Below are positions 11,085-22,238 of a stretch of 64,000 nucleotides of DNA, piece after piece. The notes under the pieces are model-generated. The model saw only the letters and a list, made by a program, of their open reading frames with translations, was not told the DNA's origin and searched no databases. Each line of letters starts with the position of its first letter. The first letter of the stretch is position 1. The position numbers were made by a program, and so were the translations under genes. This stretch comes from Nannochloropsis salina CCMP1776 (Eukaryota; Sar; Eustigmatophyceae; Eustigmatales; Monodopsidaceae), in NCBI GenBank assembly GCA_004565275.1, contig SDOX01000008.1, positions 527,327 through 591,326 of the forward strand. Reading direction: 5' to 3'.

Positions 11085-12211
11085 CTACCAACGCGCGAGT
11101 ACATCCACCGAGTACATGACCAGGTAGTTCTCATCTTGAATCTTAATTTCCGTGCCCGCAAAGTCCTTGAATTTAACACCGTCTCCTGGCTTGACCTTCA
11201 CGTCGGCGACCTCCCCCGTTGAGGCGATCCTGCCTGGGCCCACCTTGATCACTTCTCCCTCCGTCGGCCGCGCTTTAGTCATGGACGGCGCCAGCAGAAT
11301 GCCCCCTGCGCTCTTCTCCTGGGCTTTTTTGACCTTTACCAAGATCCTGTCACGCACCGTCTCCACTGCATCGAGCGTCATCGAGGAGCCCGTCCAGGTC
11401 AAGAGGATGTCGTCGTCGCGGATGAGGACATGAGGTGCTCCGTCGTAGATCACAGACATACCGTCGAACTTCCCGTATAGAACTTTACTCCCTGAGGTGG
11501 CAAGGAACGGGCACAGGGTTCAGGGTCAAGGAGTCTGAAATGAAGACGAGCTCGGTAATTCATAGGCCGATGGCGTGCTGCGTGCATGTTGTGCCTTACC
11601 AGGTTTGACCGGCATGGGCATAAGGACTGCAGTTTCTGGGTGCTGACGACCTGGACCTGCTGCCACTACCTCGCCCTCGGTTGGCTTCTCCTTCGCCTGC
11701 CAGGCGGGGCAAGAACAGGAAAGGCTATATAGGAGGCAGGCCCGTCTCGGTAACTCAAACATAGCTAACACATACCTGTGCGACTCACACGGAGGGGCCA
11801 AATTTCGGTATGCAAAAAATTGAAACACTCACCTGGTCGGGCAGGACGATTCCACCTGCTGACATGTCTTCAGCGTCCTTGACCTTGACAAGCAACACGT
11901 TTGCCAGGGGCTCCAAGGGGCCTGGAATTTCTTGACCATCCAGATTATGTGCTGTAAAGGATCGACAATCGTGCGATCGAGAAATCACAAGGGTTGATTT
12001 GTCGGCTGATGAAAGATCTTGTCAATGTCTTCGATTTCCAGAGGCTGTCCCTGGTATCCTTTGCCAACGTACCTCGAGTCATAGTCTTGGGGAAACTGCT
12101 GCGAGCAGAAAAGGAGGTCTTCTGGCCAGGAAAAAGGGGTAGCACGAATGCGCCGAGCAAAAATGGGAGGCATACAAATACGCAGGCACGTACAGCTAGG
12201 GCGGCGGGCAT
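11085..12211 (-). CDS. CPN20: Plastid co-chaperonin CPN20 (tandem GroES domains, four exons)
   Basis: Reconstructed exons are 12211-12073, 11951-11833, 11696-11600 and 11491-11085, totalling 253 aa, the usual length of double-domain plastid CPN20/21. Donors are gtacgt, gtgagt and gtaagg; acceptors are ttacag, ctggcag and cctcag. Joins read TMTR|AHNLDGQEIPG, VLPDQ|AKEKPTEGEV and PVKPG|SKVLYGKFDG. Exon 1 encodes a hydrophobic presequence ending LLGAFVLP, resembling the ASAFAP motif of stramenopile plastid proteins. GroES domain 1 spans ~52-143 with mobile loop AEDMSAGGIVLP; domain 2 spans ~155-253 with AQEKSAGGILLA. It caps the CPN60 ring in plastid protein folding. It lies head to head with CPN60. 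Confidence 0.93.
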
Positions 12212-12913
12212 GGTGCTGTGGTGAGAGCGAGTTGCAGTAGTGATGGGAAGAGTTCGAAGTGAAGAATTTGAACCAGCGTGGATGGCCGAAGGAATGAAAC
12301 ACAGCGAAAAAGTGGTGACTCACACCTCCAGCACACATTCAAAAGGCGTGATCTCTCAGGTAGTTTAATATGAGCTCGGAATGGCCTGGCTGAAAGTGGC
12401 GCACCCAGCTGCGAGCGAGCAGCTCGAGCCACCCAGTAGTCGCCTGCAGTTAAGCTCTAGAAGCTTGAGTCGTGCATTTAACTTTCTGTTTTGGGGACAA
12501 TCAAGCGCTTTGCTACTGTTTTGGTCTTTGTTTGGAGACTCTCTATCCGTTCATCGACCTGAAAAGTCCTGTATGCCCCCCAGACGTGGCCTATGTTCTG
12601 CTTGACTTTTTGTGGACGGTAACCTAAAGATACTAGTACGTGCGGTTCCGAGGCTTCTCAAGGCAGTCATGTCCTGCTTGTCTACTGCAACTCGGCATTA
12701 ATGCACCTCAGTGTCCTGAAATCGATTGCACAAGCGTAATTAGATTCTAAATAGTCCACTATACTACAAATTTAGCTGATCTGAAGCCTTTGGTCTCTGT
12801 TGTTGATCAATTTGTTTTCCCCTCCATCCTAAGCCTTTCCTCTCACTTTGCGGTCTCTATGTTTCCATACCATGAACGATTTTTGCAGAAGACTTCAGCA
12901 GTTTCAGGAAGCT
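12212..12913. promoter_or_regulatory. Shared bidirectional promoter region of CPN20 and CPN60
   Basis: About 700 bp separates the two start codons, which point away from each other. Both products belong to the same folding machine. I looked for inverted GAA/TTC heat-shock arrays and found only imperfect spacings (near 12245-12275), so no specific element is claimed. Confidence 0.55.
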
Positions 12914-14813
<1,900 letters not shown>

Positions 14814-15327
14814 GGGTGACCAAACAGAGAAACGAAGAGGGTGAGGTAAAAGGGCGCTTAAATGCATGTGGAAGGGTGATGGCTCCGGGGCCTCATAAAA
14901 AAGAGGAATCATGGCGCCTCTTCGGCTCTGAACGTGGGGTAGACGGGTAGTTCGAACCGGGGGAGCGAAATGAGGGAACGTAAGGTTGAAAGGCCAAGGC
15001 GGAAAACTTCCGCTTGCGTTTATTTTTTACACTTGCAAGGGCCGCGTGCAGACGGGCAGTCCGGGGACCAGGATTTAGGAGACAAGAGCTTGTGGACAGG
15101 TCGAAGCACGCGATATAACACATACAGAGGAACCCATACTGCTCTCCGCAGCACAAAGAAACAAGCCAATGGACAGCGGATTTTTTGTCTCTGTGTAAGA
15201 AAGCTACGAGAGCACGTATATTTCCACAGCGCATTTCTTTCCTCTGGAATCCTCTTCATAAGTTGTCGTATCCTTTTTTACCCTCTCTGTCTGCTCAAAA
15301 ACAAAGTTTCATTTCGCAACATGCTCC
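14814..15327. other. Intergenic region between convergent 3' ends
   Basis: Separates CPN60 and the coiled-coil gene; likely 3' UTRs. Overlapping small frames on both strands resemble nothing known. Confidence 0.4.
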
Positions 15328-17250
15328 TTAAAGAGACTGCTTCGAGCCATTGTCAATGCTATGGCGCTCGATTGGGCTCAATAACCCTAGCGCCGCCCGA
15401 AGATCCGAGCAGCCGTTTGATCCACTATTGTTAAGACTCTGCTCCGCAGATGTGTACTCCGGCTTTTTACGATTTAAAACATCCAAGCGTGCCTCCAGCA
15501 TAGGCGAGAGCAAATTACCGTCTTGTCCAGTCAAAGCGCGGAGAGGGGTCCGTAAGGCGCTCTTACCGCTTGTGGTCAATGGAGGGCTTGAGCGCGCACC
15601 CCTTGTTTTTGTCTCAAAATCTGCAGTAGGGACCGGCGAGGCCCTCGTATTTTCTACGTCAAAATCAGCCCCAAACAACATCAAGTCCGCCGTCAATTTC
15701 TCCGTCAGCTCTTCCAACGTTCTTGTTTCCTCCGGGCAACACCCTGCTCCGTCCTCGCTTGTCCCCTGCTCCCCCGTATCCGTGCAAGGAGCATGCTCAT
15801 CCATCTGCCACGAATCCGAGATGCGGCGCCGTGCTTGTCCCTCTGACTGTATTCCTGCAGAGAGTTGACGACTCTCTCCTGTTTCCTCAAAAAGTGCCCT
15901 CTTGATGACGGTTTCTTGTTGCGCCACCAAGTCTTCGGTCGCCTGCAGGCGGGTTCTCAACAACCTCAGCTCATGTCGCAAAGCCCTTTTTTCAGCTGTC
16001 AAAGATCCAAGTGCGTCAGTACCCTCCTTTTCCTTCTTCTCTCTCTCTGCATCTTGCCCTTGGGGCTCCATGACCATATCTCGCATGCGCTCATACCTTC
16101 GGCCTAACTCTGCCATGTCCGCTCGCAACGCCTCCCCGACCGCTTGCCCCAGCCACTCTGCAGGCATTTTAAAGGCACCTTTGTGAAATTGTCGGACTGC
16201 GCTTGTCGGCCGGTGAAGCAAGACGGAATCTTCTTCCTCCCCATCGGGGGCCTGGAGGACAGGATCCTTTCCACGCGACTTTGCAAGCTCTTCCTTTTGT
16301 CTTGAGCGACAATTTTCGATCTCCTCCACCAAGTCTCCGTACCTGTCTTGCAAACTTTTTACCTCAGCGTACAGGCACTGGAGCGTGTCGCGTAACTCTG
16401 CGTTCTCCTCCAGGAGTAGAGCTTGGCGTTGGTAGGTCGCTTCCAAAGAAGCACGAGAGGCCTCGTCCGGCGCCAGAGTTGGCTTGTGGGTAGTGAGACT
16501 GCAACCTAAAGCTTGCGCTTTAGGGGTTATATCGACGTTTTTGATTCGACCTCCACTTGTTGCCTTCGTACCACCACCGTTCGAGGTCGCGGAGCCCAAC
16601 CGCAACTGCTTTTGAAGCTTCTCGTACTCCACGTCTTTTTTCTTTAGCTGCGCTCGAATGGTGATATCTTTCCAAGTCAAACGTGTTATCCGCCCGTTGA
16701 GCTCGTTTTTCTCTTCCCCCCAGCGCTTCTCTGAGGCGGTCTTTTCAGTCCGCACGCTGGCCAATAAGCTCTCAGCCGCTTGCCGATCTAGTGCTGCAGA
16801 CTCGACTTTGTTCAGCAAGCTAGCACGTTCATGACTAAGCCTCTCCGCTTCAGATCGGTGCGTATTGAGGTTGAAAACGAGTTCCATGTTTTGACTTTGA
16901 AGCATTTGTGCTCGATTCACCAGCTTGTACAAAAGTGGCAGAAGTGTGCGGGGGATCATCGGCAAAGCCTCATCGATTTCCGCTTGGCTCAGACTGTTAC
17001 TTTCGCCCCCCAGCATTTCAGTCCGGAGATTTTGCTGCAACCATCCAAACATGTCTTCGGTGGAGCTTTCAGTATTTTCTCCCTCTTTGTGCCTGATTGG
17101 TTGCTTTTCGTCGACCTGTTCGACTTCACAGGAGACAGTGGTCCGATCGCTGCGCGTGATCGTGCTACTGCTGCCGTTGTGGACACTGGTCGTTTGATCA
17201 AGAGTGGCGTTCCGGCCGGTACCGCTGCCATGCAATCCAGATGCATCCAT
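15328..17250 (-). CDS. Coiled-coil protein, SSX2IP/ADIP-like
   Basis: Single exon, 640 aa from the ATG at 17250; an upstream in-frame ATG at 17301 would add 17 residues of no clear character. The N-terminal ~45 residues are Ser/Thr-rich and disordered. A short conserved-looking helical block (MFGWLQQNLRTEML, then LPLLYKLVNRAQMLQ) precedes extensive coiled coil. Residues ~165-215 (RWGEEKNELNGRI, RLTWKDITIRAQLKKKDVEY, EKLQKQLRLG) resemble the afadin/alpha-actinin-binding domain of SSX2IP/Msd1, a centriolar-satellite and microtubule-anchoring protein. Further coils run to ~residue 500; the C-terminal third is disordered. A centrosomal or basal-body role would fit the IFT88 gene 5 kb away. Family assignment rests on the coil pattern and is tentative. 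Confidence 0.5.
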   Translation of the reverse strand: MDASGLHGSGTGRNATLDQTTSVHNGSSSTITRSDRTTVSCEVEQVDEKQPIRHKEGENTESSTEDMFGWLQQNLRTEMLGGESNSLSQAEIDEALPMIPRTLLPLLYKLVNRAQMLQSQNMELVFNLNTHRSEAERLSHERASLLNKVESAALDRQAAESLLASVRTEKTASEKRWGEEKNELNGRITRLTWKDITIRAQLKKKDVEYEKLQKQLRLGSATSNGGGTKATSGGRIKNVDITPKAQALGCSLTTHKPTLAPDEASRASLEATYQRQALLLEENAELRDTLQCLYAEVKSLQDRYGDLVEEIENCRSRQKEELAKSRGKDPVLQAPDGEEEDSVLLHRPTSAVRQFHKGAFKMPAEWLGQAVGEALRADMAELGRRYERMRDMVMEPQGQDAEREKKEKEGTDALGSLTAEKRALRHELRLLRTRLQATEDLVAQQETVIKRALFEETGESRQLSAGIQSEGQARRRISDSWQMDEHAPCTDTGEQGTSEDGAGCCPEETRTLEELTEKLTADLMLFGADFDVENTRASPVPTADFETKTRGARSSPPLTTSGKSALRTPLRALTGQDGNLLSPMLEARLDVLNRKKPEYTSAEQSLNNSGSNGCSDLRAALGLLSPIERHSIDNGSKQSL

Positions 17251-17310
17251 TCTTAACTTCCTTGTAGGGTAAGTATAGATGTGATGAATTGAGGCTCGCA
17301 TTAAGATAAT

Positions 17311-17735
17311 TCAAACAAACATAAGCCCGACCCGGAGTGGGCGGGGTTGGGAGCGGGAGGACAGGACGTTCGCTAAAAAATTTAAAATTCCGTTTCGCGC
17401 CGGGGCAATGGGGGGTACCTGTCTCTCTCGCCGGGACGTCAAAACGACATTCCCTGCTTCTCGCTGGCTAGTGCCCTTTTCGTGTGCCCGCCTTTTGGCT
17501 GCAATCGTCGAAAGTGAATGAGACGAGTGTTCCTGCAACCTTAGGCATACACCGATCTTGATCGTCCAGGATCTGAAATAGGCCTTGTATTTGGGACCAG
17601 GAGACGTACGGCCTTTTGTACACCAGTCTGCCGAGGAGAGTGATTCAGAATAGGACCAGCTCAAATCATGGAAGGAAAAAGGATTCAACGCGGGAGCGGG
17701 CCCACTCTTTGGACGTTCCAATTCCGTCTCATCAA
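17311..17735 (-). other. Possible exon or unrecognised small gene upstream of the coiled-coil gene
   Basis: A 136-codon frame on the minus strand is preceded at 17736-17747 by ttgtttctttag, a textbook splice acceptor, so it may be an exon. It encodes SPGPKYKAYF, faintly like the sperm-tail PG-rich (SHIPPO) repeat, but only once. No upstream exon could be identified. It could equally be 5' UTR of the coiled-coil gene. Confidence 0.2.
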
Positions 17736-17911
17736 ATGAACTAAAGAAACAATGGTTGTCTCGTTCAACTTTTTTGATACTTAAGACAATTCCGAAAGCG
17801 CATTCATATCACTCGCACTTGTTCTCGATGATCGATTTTAAATTGGTGATGGTGGTGGAGTTGCTGTTTTCGAGGGCAGACGTCGCATAGTCGTGCCACT
17901 CCCTAAAAATC

Positions 17912-18955
17912 TCAGAAGACTTGCCATGGGTCCCATGCGAATTTACGATACGATGATTCATCTAGACCATTCAGGGCATGCATATCTTCATCCTGCAATT
18001 CCTTATTCAAAGCCTCCAAATTTTCGGTCATTCGCATGGTGTTTGTGGTCTTTGGCAATACAGGTATGCCCTGCTGAAGAGCCCATCGCAGCAAAACCTG
18101 AGCAGGTGTCATGCCTCGTTTGGTGGCGGTGCTGGTCACGACCGGGTGGGCGAGCAGATCTTGTTTGCCTTGCCCCAGCGAACTATACGCTTGAATGAGG
18201 ATTCCGTGCTTCCGACAGTGCTCACGAAGCTGAATCTGCGGATAGAGAGGGTGGCACTCGACTTGGTTGACACTGGGCGGATGTGTGACTGCGGGGTCTG
18301 CAAGAAGGGCCGTGAGATGGCGTATTTCAAAATTGGAAACACCCAAGTTCTTTATCTTGCCCTCTCGTACACCCTGCTGCAGCTCCACATAGCTCTCGTG
18401 ACGTCGGATTCGATTGAGCGGGTCGTCGTGCTTGAGGCCCGAGGCTGCCGGCCAGTGGATCAGGTACAAGTCAACGTAGTCCAGGCCCAGCTCGCTCAGC
18501 GATCGGCAGAGGGACGCGTAGGCCTTACCCGCTCCTTGGTCCTTGGGCGCCAGCTTGGTGGTTAGGAAGAGCTCGTGGCGTGGGACATTGCTCTCATGGA
18601 TGGCTCGCCCGACCGCGGCCTCGTTCCGATAGACAGAAGCCGTGTCAATGTGAGTGTACCCCACCTGTGATGGAGTTGGAGGGGGGTGAGCATCGCGGCT
18701 TACCGCTTTCCATGCGCTGGTCTTGCAGCCAAGGTGCGTTGCGGACCCAGTTACAATACGGATCGCACTCTCAGACCCCGTAATTTTCCTCACCTTAATG
18801 GCTGCTTTCACTGCTTCATAGCCAGCCTGCTCTTTGACCTGGAAAGTGCCCAGTCCCACCGCTGGCATAGGCAACGGGGAATCGGGTCCCAAGGAATATG
18901 TGGCTTGAAATGAGGGTAGTGGACGCGATGCTGGCGTCCCATGGCTGCTGCTCAT
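17912..18955 (-). CDS. Aldo-keto reductase (two exons)
   Basis: Exons 18955-18794 and 18664-17912 encode 304 aa, a normal AKR length. The 129-bp intron (donor gtgagg, acceptor tcacag) is a multiple of three and has no stop, so unspliced mRNA would still read through; splicing restores AAIK|VGYTHIDTA. The catalytic tetrad is visible: Asp and Tyr in HIDTASVYRNE, Lys in LTTKLAP, His in LIHWPA. The VNQVECHP and GVSNFE signatures of the AKR family and an NADPH-binding C-terminal LPKTTN segment are also present. It probably reduces carbonyls with NADPH; the substrate is unknown. The frame continues upstream to an ATG at 19132 that would add a 59-residue, partly hydrophobic N-terminus. I prefer 18955 but cannot exclude a targeted long form. 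Confidence 0.88.
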   Translation of the reverse strand: MSSSHGTPASRPLPSFQATYSLGPDSPLPMPAVGLGTFQVKEQAGYEAVKAAIKVRKITGSESAIRIVTGSATHLGCKTSAWKAVSRDAHPPPTPSQVGYTHIDTASVYRNEAAVGRAIHESNVPRHELFLTTKLAPKDQGAGKAYASLCRSLSELGLDYVDLYLIHWPAASGLKHDDPLNRIRRHESYVELQQGVREGKIKNLGVSNFEIRHLTALLADPAVTHPPSVNQVECHPLYPQIQLREHCRKHGILIQAYSSLGQGKQDLLAHPVVTSTATKRGMTPAQVLLRWALQQGIPVLPKTTNTMRMTENLEALNKELQDEDMHALNGLDESSYRKFAWDPWQVF

Positions 18956-19998
18956 CGCCTGAAGGGCGGGACTGTGAATCAGGAAGGAGCCCCGAAGCCC
19001 CCTGGGAGGAACAGAGTGTGATGCGACGATTGACGGATTCAGGTGGCTCAAGGCACACACGTGCAAGATAAGTGCACTTAACGAGCACCCATGGGCGTTC
19101 AAGAGTTTGATCCGAATAATTATTTTCCTCAAGCTGCGAGCTGCTTGCTTCGACCGATCTCTTTTGAAAGTGCTAGGAAGTAAGTGTCTCGATAAGATAA
19201 AAACTAGTTGCTGTCGGAAGCCGGTAACGAGTGAAGCTCCATGGTCAAGTCGTACTTCTATCTTCGTACGTTGTGGATGACACTCATGCCGCCAAAGCCA
19301 AAAAATGATATGTTGGGAAGTTGTGCAAAATCAGGCCAGGCACGGAGGACCTCCATCGATATTAATACTCACAAATGACCGTTCGGCCGGCATTGCCACA
19401 TTGAGAGTCTGTATTAGCACACTTCAAATTTCTAACATATTGTAAGGACATCCTGCACCATTTCCTTTCTAGCAACAAGGAACTTGCGCGTCACAGAGTG
19501 CAGCAGCATGCTCAAGGGAGGGAGGAGGTTGGCTTGTCCAACCTCTTCGTATTATATCTGCACGCTTGCAACTCGCAAATTGAACTGACACGCCTCACTG
19601 CACACCAAATTTCGATTCTGTCACTTCTTTGATTCCAATTTCAAATGATGCGAGCCCGTATTGGTGCCCTGGCAGTCAGTACTCAGAGTAGTCATCTCGT
19701 GAAGGAGACAGCGACGAGAATCGAGCGACTTTGCGATGGGCCTTCCGCGTCCCATGGCCATACGACCCGTGGGTACTGCAGAGTAGCTTTTAACTATTTC
19801 TTACCATTTCCCGTTCTGAGGGTATGGACATGTTAGCGTCACATGTGTTGAAAGTTCAGTACGGAAACCTGACGGTCCAATGCACACACAGGCCAAAGCT
19901 CAGCTATCAATAAAGAAGCAGGATACTGTCCGAGTGCCACCAAGATCTTACAAAATTCTGAATTTGCACCACCTTTCCTCATCGACAGTGTTCACCTC
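18956..19998. other. Intergenic region between divergent AKR and NMD3 genes
   Basis: Holds two outward-facing promoters and possibly the N-terminal extension of the AKR (to 19132). No repeat, RNA gene or recognisable frame was found. Confidence 0.4.
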
Positions 19999-21858
19999 AT
20001 GGCGGACGTGATGGCGCCTATAGCACCAAATCAAACGCCGGTGGCCGCCATTTGCTGCATGTGCGCGATAAATATCCAGCCGAACCCCACAAACATGTGC
20101 CTGCAATGTCTGCGGACGCAGGTGAACATTGCATCCGGCCTATCGACACGCGTGACCATGCACCAATGTCGTGGCTGCCTGAAGTATATGGGAGGCTCCG
20201 GAGGCACTGGCTGGTCACATTACGAGGCCGAGTCCCGCGAGCTGATGGCCGTATGCTTGCGCAAGGTTGCTGGGCTCAACCGTCTTCGCCTGGTCGACGC
20301 TGGATGGATTTGGACGGAGCCCCACTCGAAACGTCTAAAATTAAAACTGACTGTCCAACAAGAAGTCATGAATGGAGCGGTGCTCCAAGAGGCAGTGGTT
20401 GTCGAGTTCGTGGTTCGCAACCAGCAGTGCCCTGACTGCCAAGCCTCGTACACGATCGGGGCCTGGAAGGCCATCGTGCAAGTCCGACAGCGTGTGGACC
20501 ACAAACGGACATTTTTGCATTTGGAACAGCTCGTCCTCAAGCACAACGCGCATGCGCAAGCCTTACAGATCCAGGGCTTTGCTGACGGGATGGACTTTTA
20601 CTTTGCGGAACGCAACCAAGCGGCGCGTTTCACCGAGTTCCTGGAGACCGCCTGCCCTGTCCGGGTAAAGCAATCCAAAAAACTGGTTTCACAGGACGAT
20701 CATTCCAACGTCTTCAACTACAAGTACACCACAATCATCGAGATCGTCCCGGTCTGCAAGGACGATTTGGTGATCCTGCCCACTAAACTCGCTCAGAACC
20801 TGGGGGACATCGCCCGCCTGTGCTTGGTCTTGCGTGTGCTGAACCACCTCCACCTCATCGACCCCCTCACCGGCCAGACGGCGGAAGTCTCTGTGGAGAA
20901 ATATCACAAGGCTGGGTTTGAATTTCGCGCCCTGCTTTCCGCGTCCCGTCTGGTCGAATTCATGGTCCTCGGCTCTGAGCCTGCCTTGGCCCCCACTAAG
21001 ACGTCGGCACCCGCACGGCGCTCGAAACGGCATCGACTGGCGGAAGTGGAGGTGGCCCTGATGTCGGATTTGGGCGCGAATGATACTCGGTACCGGGTGT
21101 TTACCCACTTGGGACACATTTTGCGGGCGGGTGACACTGTGCTTGGGTACCTGCTGGCGACCGCCTCTTTGAACAGTGCGGACGCGGACGAGCTGGAGAC
21201 CAAGACACGGGCGGGCTTGCCGGATGCGGTTTTGGTGCGGAAGGTGTATTCTAACGAAGGGCGAATCAGGCCGGCCTGGAGGCTGAAGAAATTCGAGGCG
21301 GACGAGATGGAGGTGGTGGAGGCAGGAAACGCGGAGCAGGAGGTTCGAGATTTGCGTGACTATCGCCAGCAATTGGAGGGAGACAGGGAGATGCGACGGA
21401 GAGTGAACATGTACAAGGCGGGACGACCATTGCCGGGGGGTGCCGAGGACACGGACCACGAGAACGCGGCGCTTGGACAGAAGGCGGCGGAGAGTAAGGT
21501 CAAGGTAGAGAGAATGACTGTAGTTTCTGCCATGGCCGAAGGAGATGGAAGCACGCGACTGGATGAGAGGGATCGCTCCACGAATGAGGGCCTGGAAGAG
21601 GACGTCGGAGAGGACGACGAGGAGGCCTTGCGCTTGGATGAACTGCTGGATGATCTGGAATTGGACGATCCCGACGCACCGCCCGACGACCATGAGGCTC
21701 AAGTTTTCGTGGGGGATGTGTCAAGCACTGGTATTGCCGGGGTGTCAAAGGACTTCGCGTTCACATTCCAACCGAAGACAAAGAACGATGATAGGGACGG
21801 GAATCACGCTAAAACCAAAGATGAGCAAGAAGCTGAGGAGATTTATAAAGAGTTGTAG
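19999..21858 (+). CDS. NMD3: 60S ribosomal subunit export adaptor NMD3
   Basis: Single exon, 619 aa. The N-terminus contains the paired zinc-finger Cys motifs of NMD3: CCMCAINIQPNPTNMCLQC, then MHQCRGCLKYM, and further on QCPDCQASYT. Conserved NMD3 core elements follow, such as HRTFLHLEQ-like KRTFLHLEQLVLKHNAHAQA and GMDFYFAERNQAARFTEFL. The C-terminus is acidic (EEALRLDELLDDLELDDPDA, ~residues 540-565), matching the region carrying the CRM1-dependent nuclear export signal. NMD3 binds late pre-60S subunits and recruits exportin-1 for passage through the nuclear pore. It is transcribed in tandem with IFT88 380 bp downstream, with no functional link apparent. Confidence 0.95.
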   Translation: MADVMAPIAPNQTPVAAICCMCAINIQPNPTNMCLQCLRTQVNIASGLSTRVTMHQCRGCLKYMGGSGGTGWSHYEAESRELMAVCLRKVAGLNRLRLVDAGWIWTEPHSKRLKLKLTVQQEVMNGAVLQEAVVVEFVVRNQQCPDCQASYTIGAWKAIVQVRQRVDHKRTFLHLEQLVLKHNAHAQALQIQGFADGMDFYFAERNQAARFTEFLETACPVRVKQSKKLVSQDDHSNVFNYKYTTIIEIVPVCKDDLVILPTKLAQNLGDIARLCLVLRVLNHLHLIDPLTGQTAEVSVEKYHKAGFEFRALLSASRLVEFMVLGSEPALAPTKTSAPARRSKRHRLAEVEVALMSDLGANDTRYRVFTHLGHILRAGDTVLGYLLATASLNSADADELETKTRAGLPDAVLVRKVYSNEGRIRPAWRLKKFEADEMEVVEAGNAEQEVRDLRDYRQQLEGDREMRRRVNMYKAGRPLPGGAEDTDHENAALGQKAAESKVKVERMTVVSAMAEGDGSTRLDERDRSTNEGLEEDVGEDDEEALRLDELLDDLELDDPDAPPDDHEAQVFVGDVSSTGIAGVSKDFAFTFQPKTKNDDRDGNHAKTKDEQEAEEIYKEL

Positions 21859-22238
21859 TGTTGTTTGAGTAGTGAATTGGTGTAATAATCAAGATATCAT
21901 AAGAGACGAAAGAAAGTAATACTCGAACACATATCATCTCAATGAGTGCTTCGCAGAAGTATCAAGCATGACATGAGTACTAGAAATTTTACGAGCGCCC
22001 CCAGGAAGTGAATTTTCAAAGTCTTGCTTTCTATGATACAAATTGCATTAGGAAACATCATTTTTCAGTTTTGGTTGTCATCATTACTCTACGTCGAAAA
22101 TGAAACTTACGGCTGCTGGGAATTTGGCTGCGTACGTTCCTCCTCGCCAAAACTGTGTGAAAAACTAGCCCTGGACATTTATCATGCAACCCTTATTCTC
22201 AGCTAAATACGCCGTGATACACAGCATAGACCGGTATT
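21859..22238. other. Intergenic region between NMD3 and IFT88
   Basis: A/T-rich, about 380 bp, likely the NMD3 3' UTR and IFT88 promoter. Nothing else was seen. Confidence 0.4.

Noticed and set aside
12240-12280. Heat-shock element in the CPN20/CPN60 promoter
   Set aside because: GAA/TTC blocks are present but not at the 2-base spacing required.
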